44,862 bases of DNA from Candidatus Tepidiaquacellales bacterium OLB5. GTDB lineage: Bacteria > Bacteroidota > Ignavibacteria > Tepidaquicellales > OLB5. This document shows positions 16,129 through 27,486 of the stretch, one piece after another. Position 1 is the first letter of the stretch, and each line of letters begins with the position of its first letter. The notes under the pieces are model-generated. The model worked only from the letters and a program-made list of their open reading frames with translations. It did no database searches and was not told the DNA's origin. Location of the stretch: assembly GCA_001567545.1 (NCBI GenBank), contig LLZO01000045.1, positions 1 to 44,862 of the forward strand, given 5' to 3'. A program made the position numbers and the translations under genes.

Positions 16129-16788
16129 ATGAATTATCATAAAATAATTTCCGGGAATAAAGCGGAAATAGAAAAAAACCTCAATGTTACAAACCAGCTT
16201 GTGCCTATGGTAGTTGAACAGACTTCCAGGGGTGAAAGAGGTATGGATATTTATTCAAGGCTGCTGAGGGAAAGGATAATTTTCCTTGGCTTCCCGGTTG
16301 ATGACCACACAGCCAGCCTTGTAATAGCACAGCTGCTGTTCCTTGAATCAGAAGATGCTGATAAAGACGTTATGCTTTATATCAATTCACCCGGCGGCAG
16401 TGTAAGCGCCGGACTGGCAATTTATGATACAATGCAGTACATTAAACCAGATATTGCTACTATTTGTACCGGTATGGCAGCCAGCATGGGCGCTGTACTC
16501 CTAGCAGGCGGTACCAGCGGAAAAAGGACATCGCTTCCGCATTCAAAAATCATGATTCACCAGCCTTTGGGTGGTACACAGGGACAGGCGACAGATATTG
16601 AGATCTATACCAAAGAAATGATAAAAACCCGTGATGCCCTGTATAATATACTTTCAAGGCATACCGGTAAGGATTACGATACTATTAAGAAAGACTGCGA
16701 CAGGGATAACTTTATGACAGCAGAAGAAGCAAAAGATTACGGGCTGATAGATAATATTCTTGAAAAAAGATTAACTGAAAAAAAGTAA
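16129..16788 (+). CDS. clpP: ATP-dependent Clp protease proteolytic subunit ClpP
   Basis: 219 residues. [23 protein letters not shown] is the usual mature N-terminus, so the first 20 or so residues are a propeptide or alternative leader. The oxyanion loop [10 protein letters not shown], the nucleophile Ser119 in GMAASMG and His144 in MIHQPLGG are present, and the acid Asp near residue 193 is likely DRDNFM. It forms the double-heptamer peptidase that works with ClpX/ClpA. It is co-transcribed with tig; clpX is not in the window. A bidirectional terminator follows. Confidence 0.96.
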   Translation: MNYHKIISGNKAEIEKNLNVTNQLVPMVVEQTSRGERGMDIYSRLLRERIIFLGFPVDDHTASLVIAQLLFLESEDADKDVMLYINSPGGSVSAGLAIYDTMQYIKPDIATICTGMAASMGAVLLAGGTSGKRTSLPHSKIMIHQPLGGTQGQATDIEIYTKEMIKTRDALYNILSRHTGKDYDTIKKDCDRDNFMTAEEAKDYGLIDNILEKRLTEKK

Positions 16789-16805
16789 AATAATTCTGTA
16801 TTAAC

Positions 16806-16841
16806 AAAAAAAGGATACTGTTTTAACAGTATCCTTTTTTT
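16806..16841. terminator. Bidirectional rho-independent terminator between clpP and the anti-sigma gene
   Basis: A perfect 10-bp stem GGATACTGTT (16813-16822) / AACAGTATCC (16825-16834), flanked by seven As on the left and seven Ts on the right. It can stop transcription from both converging sides. Confidence 0.92.
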
Positions 16842-16859
16842 ATTTACATTTATAACTTT

Positions 16860-17762
16860 TTACTTTTGCTGAATTGTTTCCTTGTTTTCGTCAGCTTCAG
16901 TTTCGGATTTATTCTTAGTTGAATCCTTTTTTGTTGCCCTGCTAATACGTTTGCTTAAATCATCAACAGGTGCATTTTCCTCTTTCTGCTGTATATCTAT
17001 ATTGCCTTCGGAATTTATTTCGTTTTCATCTTCATTTATATAAATATTCTTCTTTTCGTCACTTTTCTTTTTCATCGGCTCTTTTGAATCTTTTTTCATT
17101 TCACCGTTCTTTGATTCAACTTTCGATTCCTTTTTCATTATTATTCCGTCATCCAGCTTGCGTTCGCTTTTTACATCCACACCTTTATCTTTATCAGAAT
17201 CAACAGTTCTCTGCATTTCAATTTTCTGCTCTTCGCTCACCCTGTCAGGCTTCATTTCAGGCATAACTGTTCTTACCGGGTCAGGTTTGGCAAGGTAGTC
17301 TGTGGAAGTTTCATGCGGTGCAGAATAAAATTCAGTGCTCCTGCTGTCTTCCGGAGAAACCGCGCTGTATTCTCTGGGATAGTTGCTGCCCGGGTCCTCT
17401 TCACTTCCTTCTTTTTTTACATAAATGATAAGATCACCCTGGTTTGTTGATGAAACAAACTGGTTAGATTGCCTGTCAGTTTCATTGTTTATTTTGGAAA
17501 AGTATGCAAAGTAAACAATAACGGCTATAAACAGGACGGCTGTTAAGCCAAGCGCAGGCGCAAAAGCAGGTCTGAATATCAGTTCAAGCCAGCTTTTCTT
17601 TTCCGGAATATGTTTAACCTGGTGCACTGTATTTACAGGCAGCTTTTCAGCTTCCCTTATTCTGTGCATCAGGCGCTGTTCAAAATCAGGCCTGGCTTTT
17701 ACCCTTGGCAAAGCTCTAAGCTGATCTCTTAAGGCTTTATATTTTTCGTCTTCTTGTATCAT
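16860..17762 (-). CDS. Probable anti-sigma factor, single-pass membrane protein with long charged tail
   Basis: 300 residues. A cytosolic N-terminus of about 80 residues (YKALRDQLRALPRVKARPDFEQRLMHRIREAE) precedes one membrane helix (about 88-110, GLTAVLFIAVIVYFAYF). The remaining 190 residues are low-complexity and extracytoplasmic, rich in Lys, Glu, Asp and Ser. It starts 31 nt after an ECF sigma gene on the same strand, the standard arrangement for a sigma/anti-sigma pair, where the N-terminal domain holds the sigma factor at the membrane. No zinc-binding HxxxCxxC motif is visible, so this is inferred from topology and context. Confidence 0.65.
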   Translation of the reverse strand: MIQEDEKYKALRDQLRALPRVKARPDFEQRLMHRIREAEKLPVNTVHQVKHIPEKKSWLELIFRPAFAPALGLTAVLFIAVIVYFAYFSKINNETDRQSNQFVSSTNQGDLIIYVKKEGSEEDPGSNYPREYSAVSPEDSRSTEFYSAPHETSTDYLAKPDPVRTVMPEMKPDRVSEEQKIEMQRTVDSDKDKGVDVKSERKLDDGIIMKKESKVESKNGEMKKDSKEPMKKKSDEKKNIYINEDENEINSEGNIDIQQKEENAPVDDLSKRISRATKKDSTKNKSETEADENKETIQQK

Positions 17763-17793
17763 TTTTCCCTCCTTTAAAAAGGAGATGGTCTTT

Positions 17794-18396
17794 TTATTCT
17801 TCTTTATAAATATCTTTCAGGAGCTCCTGCAGCTTTTCCCTGCCCCTGTTGATCCTAGATTTTACCGTACCCATCGGCAGCCCGGTCATATCAACAATTT
17901 CTTCATATGAAAAGTCTTCTACATCCCTTAATATTACAAGCTCCCTGTAGTTTTCATTAATCTTGTTAAGTGCATCCTGGATATGTGCGCTTAAAAACTT
18001 TGAATTCGCATCAACATCCGGGGTAAAACCTTCATCCGGCAGATCAAAATCCTTGTTCTCATCGTCATATACATCGCTGATGGAAAAAGTTTTGTATTTC
18101 TGCTGCTTCACTAATTTAGTTTTTGCCAGGTTAATTGCAATCGTGTAGATCCATGTAGAGAACTTTGCAATTTCCTTATACAGATGTTTAGATGTATAAA
18201 CTTTTACAAATGTATCCTGAACTATGTCGTCGCAATCATCATAGTTGCCAACATACCTGTAAATATAGTTTGTGAGCCTGTCCTTATATCTTGCAACAAT
18301 TTCATTGTATGCATTTATATCACCTTCCTGAAAGCGGAAGATCAGGTCTTCATCACTTTGTTTCTGTATACTTATTCCTTCTTTCGAAGGCGCCAT
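17794..18396 (-). CDS. ECF-type RNA polymerase sigma-70 family sigma factor
   Basis: 200 residues. Region 2 runs from about 25 to 95 (YNEIVARYKDRLTNYIYRYVGNYDDCDDIVQDTFVKVYTSKHLY, then KFSTWIYTIAINLAKT). Region 4 lies at about 135-195 (YRELVILRDVEDFSYEEIVDMTGLPMGTVKSRINRGREKLQELL), which is the helix-turn-helix recognising the -35 element. The lack of regions 1 and 3 defines the ECF class. It directs RNA polymerase to a stress or envelope regulon and is probably restrained by the downstream membrane protein. Confidence 0.95.
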   Translation of the reverse strand: MAPSKEGISIQKQSDEDLIFRFQEGDINAYNEIVARYKDRLTNYIYRYVGNYDDCDDIVQDTFVKVYTSKHLYKEIAKFSTWIYTIAINLAKTKLVKQQKYKTFSISDVYDDENKDFDLPDEGFTPDVDANSKFLSAHIQDALNKINENYRELVILRDVEDFSYEEIVDMTGLPMGTVKSRINRGREKLQELLKDIYKEE

Positions 18397-18451
18397 CTGT
18401 ATCTATTTAATTTAACTGAAAAATTGTTAATTTGTTCCTGTTAATGCAAAA

Positions 18452-19453
18452 TTAAGCATTTAAAAGCTCATCAACCAGTGATGCCATAAGGATTTTTGGG
18501 TCAAGCATACTGCTTTTTAGCTTTTTATCTGTTTCCAGCAGATTTTCAATACATTTTTCCAAAGAGCTGATATTCAGTGACTTACTGAAATTCTTGCCTA
18601 ATTTTATTCCTTCTCCCCAAATTTTATATTTTTGATAAATCAGCCTGTTATCCATATTTTCCATTCCCGCTGTTTTAAACGAAAGCAGGTCAAGATAATA
18701 TTTGCTTAACACAGAAAGCAGGTAAACTTCATTTACCCCCTTATTATTCAGAAGGTTATTCAGAATTTTAAATGCTTTTGCCCTTTCCCGGGAAAGAATA
18801 GAACTAATCAGCTCTTCAGGAGAATATTCCTTATCATAACCTATAAACTGAAGGACAATTTCCTTTGTCAGCAGTTTTTCACCTGATCCAAAATCGTAAT
18901 TGCTGATTTTTTCAATTTCTGTACTCAACAGGTCAAACGAAAGCGGGATCGAAGTTATAAACAGGTCCAGTGCGTCATTATTGATACTGATTTCCCGGGC
19001 CTGGAATTCACTTCTTACCCAATCATATAATTCCCTCTGCGGTAAGTCAGAAAAATCATAAAAATCAAATTTTGAAGACTCATTAAGCTTTTTTTCAACA
19101 ACAAAATTTGCATCAAAAGCATATAAAACTACTGAATCACTGTCGGCTTTTTTACTTAACTCCATGAATTCACTTAATTTTCTGGAGTATTTTTCACATC
19201 TTTTTACAACTACCAGCTTTTTTGAAGAAAATAATGAAGCAGAACCTCCTGCAAGATCAATTATTTCCTGCATTGGTATTTCATCAGCATACTTAAGGAA
19301 GAAGTTCTCTTTGCTTTCAGCATTTCCAAAGAGCTTCTCCCTTAACATACCTGCAGCTTTCTGAATAAAATAATTATCAATAGCTGCAATATAATATACA
19401 TTTTTAATTTTCCCGGCTGTTATTTCCTTTTGAAAATCTAAAAATGTACGCAT
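18452..19453 (-). CDS. holA: DNA polymerase III delta subunit HolA
   Basis: 333 residues. The start IKNVYYIAAIDNYFIQKAAGMLREKLF is the delta-family N-terminal strand and helix, with degenerate nucleotide-binding features. SLFSSKKLVVVKRCEKYSRKL, a central helical lid domain with INNDALDLFITSIPLSFDLLSTEIEKISNY, and the C-terminal collar domain follow. Delta opens the beta sliding clamp as part of the clamp loader. The gene lies 18 nt downstream of the cyclophilin gene; the beta clamp gene dnaN is about 6 kb away on the same strand. Confidence 0.88.
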   Translation of the reverse strand: MRTFLDFQKEITAGKIKNVYYIAAIDNYFIQKAAGMLREKLFGNAESKENFFLKYADEIPMQEIIDLAGGSASLFSSKKLVVVKRCEKYSRKLSEFMELSKKADSDSVVLYAFDANFVVEKKLNESSKFDFYDFSDLPQRELYDWVRSEFQAREISINNDALDLFITSIPLSFDLLSTEIEKISNYDFGSGEKLLTKEIVLQFIGYDKEYSPEELISSILSRERAKAFKILNNLLNNKGVNEVYLLSVLSKYYLDLLSFKTAGMENMDNRLIYQKYKIWGEGIKLGKNFSKSLNISSLEKCIENLLETDKKLKSSMLDPKILMASLVDELLNA

Positions 19454-19472
19454 TTTTAAAATTTATTAAGTA

Positions 19473-20186
19473 TTATTTAAAAGATACTTTTTGAATTGTA
19501 ACTTTTTCAACCGGGTTATCCATTGCATCTGTTTTTACTTTTTCGATCTTAAATGCAATATCCATACCTTTAATTACTTTTCCGTAAACTGTATACTGTC
19601 CGTCAAGATGAGAAGCTTCACCGGTTACGATATAAAACTGGCTTCCGCTTGATTCTCTTTTAGGGTTAACAGCATCGCCAAGTCTTGCGCCAGCAAGTGA
19701 ACCCTTTTCATGTTTTGCTTTAATTTCAGCCGGGATAGTATATCCGGGTCCGCCCTGTCCGTCGTTCGTTCTGTCAGCATCCTTTGAATTGGGGTCGCCG
19801 CCCTGTATCATAAATCCTGCAATAACTCTGTGGAATGTTGTTCCTTCGTAAAAACCAGATTTAACAAGCTTTTTAAAGTTTGCAACATGCAGGGGAGCAT
19901 CTTTTTCCAATAACTCTATTTCTATTTCACCCATACTGGTTTTCATAACTACAATATTGGATTCTTTTGAATCTTTTTTATCTTTTGTGTCTGTTGAATC
20001 TGTTTTAGTTGTCATACTGTCTGTTTTCTTCTGTGTATTTTGTGTTTGAGTATTTTGCTGCTGTGTTTGTGTGTTCGTTTGATTTTGGTTGGTGTTTGTT
20101 TCGTTTTTGCTGTCTCCGCAAACAAATGCGAAAAAGCTTAAAGTTAATGCGGGTAACAGCATTAATTTTAAAATAGTTAGCTTCAT
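19473..20186 (-). CDS. Lipoprotein cyclophilin-type peptidyl-prolyl isomerase
   Basis: 237 residues. A lipoprotein signal ends at Cys23 (FAFVCGDS), followed by a 50-residue Asn/Gln/Thr-rich linker. The cyclophilin domain (about 78-236) has FHRVIAGFMIQGGDP with the catalytic Arg, then GSQFYIVTGEASHLDGQYTVYGKVIKG. It speeds cis-trans isomerisation at proline in periplasmic or outer-membrane proteins and is probably held by its lipid anchor. It is flanked by uppP and holA on the same strand. Confidence 0.92.
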   Translation of the reverse strand: MKLTILKLMLLPALTLSFFAFVCGDSKNETNTNQNQTNTQTQQQNTQTQNTQKKTDSMTTKTDSTDTKDKKDSKESNIVVMKTSMGEIEIELLEKDAPLHVANFKKLVKSGFYEGTTFHRVIAGFMIQGGDPNSKDADRTNDGQGGPGYTIPAEIKAKHEKGSLAGARLGDAVNPKRESSGSQFYIVTGEASHLDGQYTVYGKVIKGMDIAFKIEKVKTDAMDNPVEKVTIQKVSFK

Positions 20187-20213
20187 TTTGTTAACTTCCT
20201 TTCTTGTATATTT

Positions 20214-21040
20214 TTAATTATGTATTATTCCGGCAGAAAGTAAAATTATTATAAGGATTCCGAATATAATTCTGTAAACTACAAACAGCAGCATCGAATG
20301 TTTTTTGATATAGGACAAAAGGAACCAGATTGACCAGTACCCTACAACACCGCTTACAACTGTGGCAATAATCAGGCTTAAAACTGCATTTTCACCGCTA
20401 AGCAGCGTTGCCCTTTGACTGTAAAGCTCATATACTCCGCTGAGTAAAATAGCCGGAATGCTGAGAAGAAATGAAAATCTGGCTGCATCTTCCCTTGTCA
20501 TATTCCTGAAAAAAGCCCCTGAAATTGTAGAGCCAGACCTCGATGCTCCCGGTATTAGAGCCAGTGCCTGGAAAAAGCCAATGAAAATACCATCAAAATT
20601 TTTTAGATCTTTTATTTCCCGTTGTTTACCGGTAAACCTGTCAGCTAAATAAAGTACGATTGAAAAAAATATCAGGCTGGCAGAAACAATATACATATTC
20701 CTGAATTCATTCCTGATAAGGTCTTTAAGCAGAAACCCAAAAATTACGATAGGAATTGTTCCGAGTATTATCATTATCAGAAGCCTGGTATCCTTACTCC
20801 CAAAATCCCTTGTTTTTAAGCTGGTAAACATAGCTTTTGTCATATTGATAAGGTCACTTCTGAAATAAAGTATGATTGCAATCATAGTACCCACCTGAAT
20901 AACAGCAGTATATGAAGCCCCAATATCACCCCAGCCGAAAAACGAAGGAATAATCCTTAAATGAGCTGTACTGCTTACTGGCAGAAACTCAGTTAATCCC
21001 TGTACAACACCAAGTAAAATCGCTTTTAAAATTTCCTGCA

Positions 21041-21041
<1 letters not shown>
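20214..21041 (-). CDS. uppP: Undecaprenyl-diphosphate phosphatase UppP (BacA)
   Basis: 275 residues with about eight membrane helices. The first motif GVVQGLTEFLPVSSTAHLRI (about 12-31) carries the catalytic Glu and Ser, and the second is IPGASRSGSTISGAFF with the catalytic Arg. It recycles the C55 lipid carrier for peptidoglycan and other envelope polymers by removing a phosphate. Its ATG overlaps the stop of the preceding gene by one base, so the two are co-translated or at least co-transcribed. Confidence 0.96.
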
Positions 21042-23757
<2,716 letters not shown>

Positions 23758-23790
23758 TCGTTTTATAAAACTTTTTATTTTATTCTTAAA

Positions 23791-24090
23791 TTATTTAAAA
23801 ATAATATCTTTTAATTTCCTGCTTTCTTCGAGGTTAAAATTCACTTTTTCAAGTATCTCAGCTTTCATTCTTGTGAGCTCGAACCTGGAGACCGGGTTAA
23901 CTACATTTACATACAATACCCCGTGTTTTTTGAATGATGGCACAGCAATTTTACCTATCTTTTCACCAACTGCATCATACCAGTAACTGAACCTGCTTTT
24001 TTTCTGGCCTTTTAATTCTGCAATTAAGCCGTTTATTTCCTGGTTTAGGCTTGATTGTTTCTTTTTATGCTCCTTATAGTTAATTGACAT
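23791..24090 (-). CDS. DciA-like (DUF721) replicative-helicase-associated protein
   Basis: 99 residues. FSYWYDAVGEKIGKIAVPSFKKHGVLYVNVVNPVSRFELTRMKAEILEKVN matches the compact KH-like core of DUF721/DciA proteins, which load or assist the replicative helicase in bacteria lacking DnaC/DnaI. The N-terminus (about 35 residues) is Lys/Gln-rich. The position between recF and gyrB is the conserved genomic neighbourhood for this family, which supports the assignment. Confidence 0.82.
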   Translation of the reverse strand: MSINYKEHKKKQSSLNQEINGLIAELKGQKKSRFSYWYDAVGEKIGKIAVPSFKKHGVLYVNVVNPVSRFELTRMKAEILEKVNFNLEESRKLKDIIFK

Positions 24091-24098
24091 CGGTTATA

Positions 24099-25277
24099 TC
24101 AATTTACAGACTGTGAGCTGCCGTTTACTATATGAAAAATCCTTGTATCGCTGAAATTATCCTTCAGTGAGTTCAGATGTTCTTTTTCTGTTGTAGTGAT
24201 AAATACCTGGTTAAAACCGGTAATAAGCCCTGAAATTTTATTAATCCTGTTCTTATCAAGCTCGCTGAAGACATCATCCAGCAGAAGCACCGGGGCTCCT
24301 GTATTGCTGTGTTTTAAATATTCGCTGATGTAGCTGAATTCTGAAAGCTTTAAAGCAACTACAAAAGTTTTATGTTCACCCTGTGATGCAAAAGTTCTCA
24401 TTTCAAACATCTCGCCGCTTTTATTCATCAGGAAAATATAATTATCCCTGTGCGGTCCGGCAAGAGATATACCTCTTTTTATTTCGGCATCAAGCTTTGT
24501 TTCCAGCAGGATGTTCAGCTTTTCTTTTATATGATCAACATCTTTAACCTCATCTGTATCAGAGGTTAAAGCTTCGCTTTCATAGTTAATTACAGGTAAA
24601 TATTTATCCCCTACTATTCCCGCAAATGATGCAGCAAGGTAAGTTTTAAATTCTTCAATGAAATCCAGCCTGCGGAGCATAATTTTTACAGCCAGTTCCA
24701 GCAATTCTGAATTCCACACAGTCAGCAGGTCCTTTAATTCGTTGTAGCTGTATCTTTTCTGAATTAAGTTTTCTTTCAGCAGGGCATTTTTCTGCTTAAT
24801 AATTTTGGAATACTTTCTCAGATCATTCAGGTAAACCCTGCTTACCTGCGAAATCAGCAGGTCAAAATTCCGCCTGCGCTCCTGCTGCTGGCCCATTGTA
24901 AGCTTAAGATCGTAAGGAGAAAGAACTACTAGAGGAAACCTGCCCAAAAATTCGTTTGAACGTGTAACTTTATCGTTATCGCAAATTATCTGCTTCTGAG
25001 TTTCATTATTATGATAAATGAACTTAACTGTATTGCTGCCATGCACAGAATTCCTGAACTTTCCCGTGATTTCAAATGCATTTTCGCCGTATTTAACACA
25101 GTCAGCTTCCGCGTTCAACAGGAAACTTTTTGTATAACAAAGCATTGAAACAGCTTCGAGTATATTTGTTTTCCCGTTACCGTTTTCGCCGTATATAAAA
25201 TTAAGCTTCGGGCTGAATGAGAAAGAACATTTATTATAATTTTTAAAATCAGCCAGGTATAGCTCTTCTAATATCAT
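24099..25277 (-). CDS. recF: DNA replication and repair protein RecF
   Basis: 392 residues. Walker A GENGNGKTN lies at about 30-38, preceded by NKCSFSFSPKLNFIY. QQQERRRNFDLLISQV, the SMC-like signature FASQGEHKTFVVALKLSEF and Walker B/D-loop LLLDDVFSELDKNR follow in order. RecF helps load RecA onto gapped DNA. The gene lies 15 nt after dnaN and 8 nt before dciA, in the usual replication cluster. Confidence 0.95.
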   Translation of the reverse strand: MILEELYLADFKNYNKCSFSFSPKLNFIYGENGNGKTNILEAVSMLCYTKSFLLNAEADCVKYGENAFEITGKFRNSVHGSNTVKFIYHNNETQKQIICDNDKVTRSNEFLGRFPLVVLSPYDLKLTMGQQQERRRNFDLLISQVSRVYLNDLRKYSKIIKQKNALLKENLIQKRYSYNELKDLLTVWNSELLELAVKIMLRRLDFIEEFKTYLAASFAGIVGDKYLPVINYESEALTSDTDEVKDVDHIKEKLNILLETKLDAEIKRGISLAGPHRDNYIFLMNKSGEMFEMRTFASQGEHKTFVVALKLSEFSYISEYLKHSNTGAPVLLLDDVFSELDKNRINKISGLITGFNQVFITTTEKEHLNSLKDNFSDTRIFHIVNGSSQSVN

Positions 25278-25292
25278 TGCAGGCTGGTTACC

Positions 25293-26453
25293 TCAGATAT
25301 TCCTTACCGGCATAACAAGCATCATCAGGTCTTCATTTTCTTTCTGTTCAGACGGCCTGATAATTGATGCTTTAAGCGGTGTACTGAAATCGAAAAGAAG
25401 TTCATCAGCTTCAAAATGCTGGATTGCTTCAAGCAGGTATTTACCGTTGAATGCAATTTCAAATTCATCACTTTCGGTAAAGCTGCATTCCATTGATTCA
25501 TCTGCATCAGTGCCGTATTCATTATTTGCAGCCCGTACTTTAAGCTCGCTTTCTGTTATGGTAAACGATGTTTTGTTTGTTACCTGGTCAGAAAGTATTA
25601 TGCTTCTTTTTACAGCGCCTATCAGGTCATTTTTAGCTACTTTCATGATCTTTTCATTATCAGAAGGGATTACCGATTCATAATTGGGGAATGTATCATC
25701 TATTAGTCTTGAATAAATTGTAATATTGCTGAATGAGCATTTCAGGAATTCATTGCTGAAAAATATAAGTACTTTCTGGGATTCGCTGATCTCTTCGCCT
25801 TCGGATTCGCCTTCAGCGGTACCTTTTGACTTGAACAACCTTGTCATTAGCTGGCATGTTTTAATAGGAACAAGCATGTTTGTTTTATCACCATCGTATT
25901 CAAAATTATTGTTCACTATTTTTACAAGCCTGTGGCCGTCAGTTGAAACAACCTTGAATTCCCCTTTTTTAATTTCAAAGTATACCCCGTTCATGCTTCT
26001 GCGAAGCTCATCTGAGCTGGCAGCGTGAATTGCTTTTGGAAGGTATCTTGTAATCAATGCGCCGGAAATATCGATCTCCTTGGAGTCTTCAACTTCAGCA
26101 GGCATTGGAAAATCATTGGGGTCTTCACCGGTAAGCGTCCATTTGCCGCCCTTGGTCTTAATAATGGTCTTAAAGCCATTCTGCAGGTCAAAATTCAGCT
26201 CTTTACCCTGCAGGTTCTGCAGAAGTGTTTCCAGCTTTTTGGCAGGCAAAGCCACCTGTCCGTCACTTTTTCCCTCTACATTAATTTTAATTTCAATATA
26301 TACTTCAAGGTCAGAACCGAGAATTGTAAGTTCTTTTCCTTCCAGATTAAAATATAAATTGCTTAAAATAGGTAATGTGGAGCGTGTTGGTGTGACTGTA
26401 ATAACTTTACTTATAGCACTGATAAGCTCATTGCTTTTTACAGAGAACTTCAT
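25293..26453 (-). CDS. dnaN: DNA polymerase III beta sliding clamp
   Basis: 386 residues. The start is set at 26453 (MKFSVKSNELISAISKVI) because GGGAGG lies 5 nt upstream; an in-frame TTG at 26465 would sit inside that ribosome-binding site. The family's three clamp domains are recognisable: TPTRSTLPILSNLYFNLEG, LPAKKLETLLQNL, FPMPAEVE, and the C-terminal LMMLVMPVRNI. The dimer encircles DNA and tethers the polymerase. dnaA, which often precedes it, is absent here; a serA-like gene lies upstream instead. Confidence 0.96.
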   Translation of the reverse strand: MKFSVKSNELISAISKVITVTPTRSTLPILSNLYFNLEGKELTILGSDLEVYIEIKINVEGKSDGQVALPAKKLETLLQNLQGKELNFDLQNGFKTIIKTKGGKWTLTGEDPNDFPMPAEVEDSKEIDISGALITRYLPKAIHAASSDELRRSMNGVYFEIKKGEFKVVSTDGHRLVKIVNNNFEYDGDKTNMLVPIKTCQLMTRLFKSKGTAEGESEGEEISESQKVLIFFSNEFLKCSFSNITIYSRLIDDTFPNYESVIPSDNEKIMKVAKNDLIGAVKRSIILSDQVTNKTSFTITESELKVRAANNEYGTDADESMECSFTESDEFEIAFNGKYLLEAIQHFEADELLFDFSTPLKASIIRPSEQKENEDLMMLVMPVRNI

Positions 26454-26481
26454 TAAACCTCCCAAAAATTGCTTAATTTAA

Positions 26482-26512
26482 CAAATTTACGGAATTTTCT
26501 GAATTTATTCAA
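26482..26512 (-). promoter_or_regulatory. Candidate promoter for dnaN-recF-dciA-gyrB
   Basis: On the minus strand TTGAAT (26507-26512) and TAAATTTG (26482-26489) are separated as TTG-N20-TAnnTTTG, or TTGAAT-N17-TAAATT. It lies in the 55-nt gap between the serA-like stop and the dnaN start, which gives a short leader of about 20-25 nt. Confidence 0.55.
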
Positions 26513-27486
26513 TTAATTAATTTACTCCTTTTTCCGGGGAATAAAAAATATTCCGCAATTTTTTTTGCCGCTTTTACAGCCATTGCTTCTTTGCTTTCCA
26601 GGGTTTTGCCAGCCAAATGAGGTGTAAGTATGATATTTTTCAGCTTTAATAATTTTTTGTTTACCCGGGGTTCATTTTCAAAAACATCAATTGCAGCATA
26701 ACGAATTCTACCTTTTTTCACCTCATTTATAAGTGCAGATTCCTCAACAATACCGCCCCGCGCACAGTTTATCAGAACAGAGTTATTTTTAATATATTTT
26801 AAATTACTTTTGTTCAGGAGATATCTTGTTGAGCTGTCCAGTGGTGTGTGAACTGTAACAATATCAGAATTTTCCAGCAGCTTTTTAATGCTGCAGAAAT
26901 TAATATACCTGTATTTTTTCTTTACGGCAGGGTTAATATCATTGCCGGCTATTTTCATCCCGAAAGCTTTAGAAATTTCAGCAACCCTGGAGCCTATTCT
27001 GCCTACACCTATAATTCCAATCGTCTTGCCGGCTAATTCTGTATTTCTGAAACCTGATGCATCAAATTCGCCTTTCTTAACGATATGGTCTGCTTTGATT
27101 ATTTCTTTTACCGAAGCAAGTATCATCCCGATGGTAAATTCAGCAGCTGCAATGCAGTTTGCTCCTGCTACATTCATTATGTCTATCCCAAACTTGGCAG
27201 AATTTAAAATATCAATGTTATCATACCCTGTTGATACAGTACATATTAGCTTTAAATTAGATTTTTTTTTGACTTCTGAAAGGAAATTTTTGTCTATTTT
27301 CCTGGTAGAGCGTATTACAAGGGCTGAAGGAATTAAAAGGTTATCAGCGGAAATTAAATTTATTTGTTTTAAGAGCTTATTGTTATTAAGGTCTTTCAGA
27401 TCAAAGACATTAAAATATTTATTCAGGTAAATTATTCCTGCACGGTGAACATCATCTGCAATAAAAATATTTACAGGTTTATTCAA
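26509..27486 (-). CDS. serA: D-3-phosphoglycerate dehydrogenase-type 2-hydroxyacid dehydrogenase (short form)
   Basis: 325 residues. The Rossmann motif GVGRIGSRVAEI is at about 159-170; the catalytic triad positions are Arg in NCARGGIVEE, Glu in FENEPRV and His in TPHLAGKT. The ACT regulatory domain of long SerA forms is missing, so this is the short type. It oxidises 3-phosphoglycerate to 3-phosphohydroxypyruvate, the first step of serine synthesis. Its ATG overlaps the stop of the class V aminotransferase gene (27483-27486), implying coupled translation and a joint pathway. Another 2-hydroxyacid substrate cannot be excluded. Confidence 0.85.
   Translation of the reverse strand: MNKPVNIFIADDVHRAGIIYLNKYFNVFDLKDLNNNKLLKQINLISADNLLIPSALVIRSTRKIDKNFLSEVKKKSNLKLICTVSTGYDNIDILNSAKFGIDIMNVAGANCIAAAEFTIGMILASVKEIIKADHIVKKGEFDASGFRNTELAGKTIGIIGVGRIGSRVAEISKAFGMKIAGNDINPAVKKKYRYINFCSIKKLLENSDIVTVHTPLDSSTRYLLNKSNLKYIKNNSVLINCARGGIVEESALINEVKKGRIRYAAIDVFENEPRVNKKLLKLKNIILTPHLAGKTLESKEAMAVKAAKKIAEYFLFPGKRSKLIN

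Noticed and set aside
18447-18474. TAATTTTG with upstream TTG as a promoter for the ECF sigma gene
   Set aside because: The spacing is 17 nt instead of 19-21, and the site lies within the 3' end of holA territory; too weak to list.
26454-26508. Replication origin between serA-like gene and dnaN
   Set aside because: The gap is only about 55 nt, holds a promoter-like pair and no cluster of DnaA boxes.
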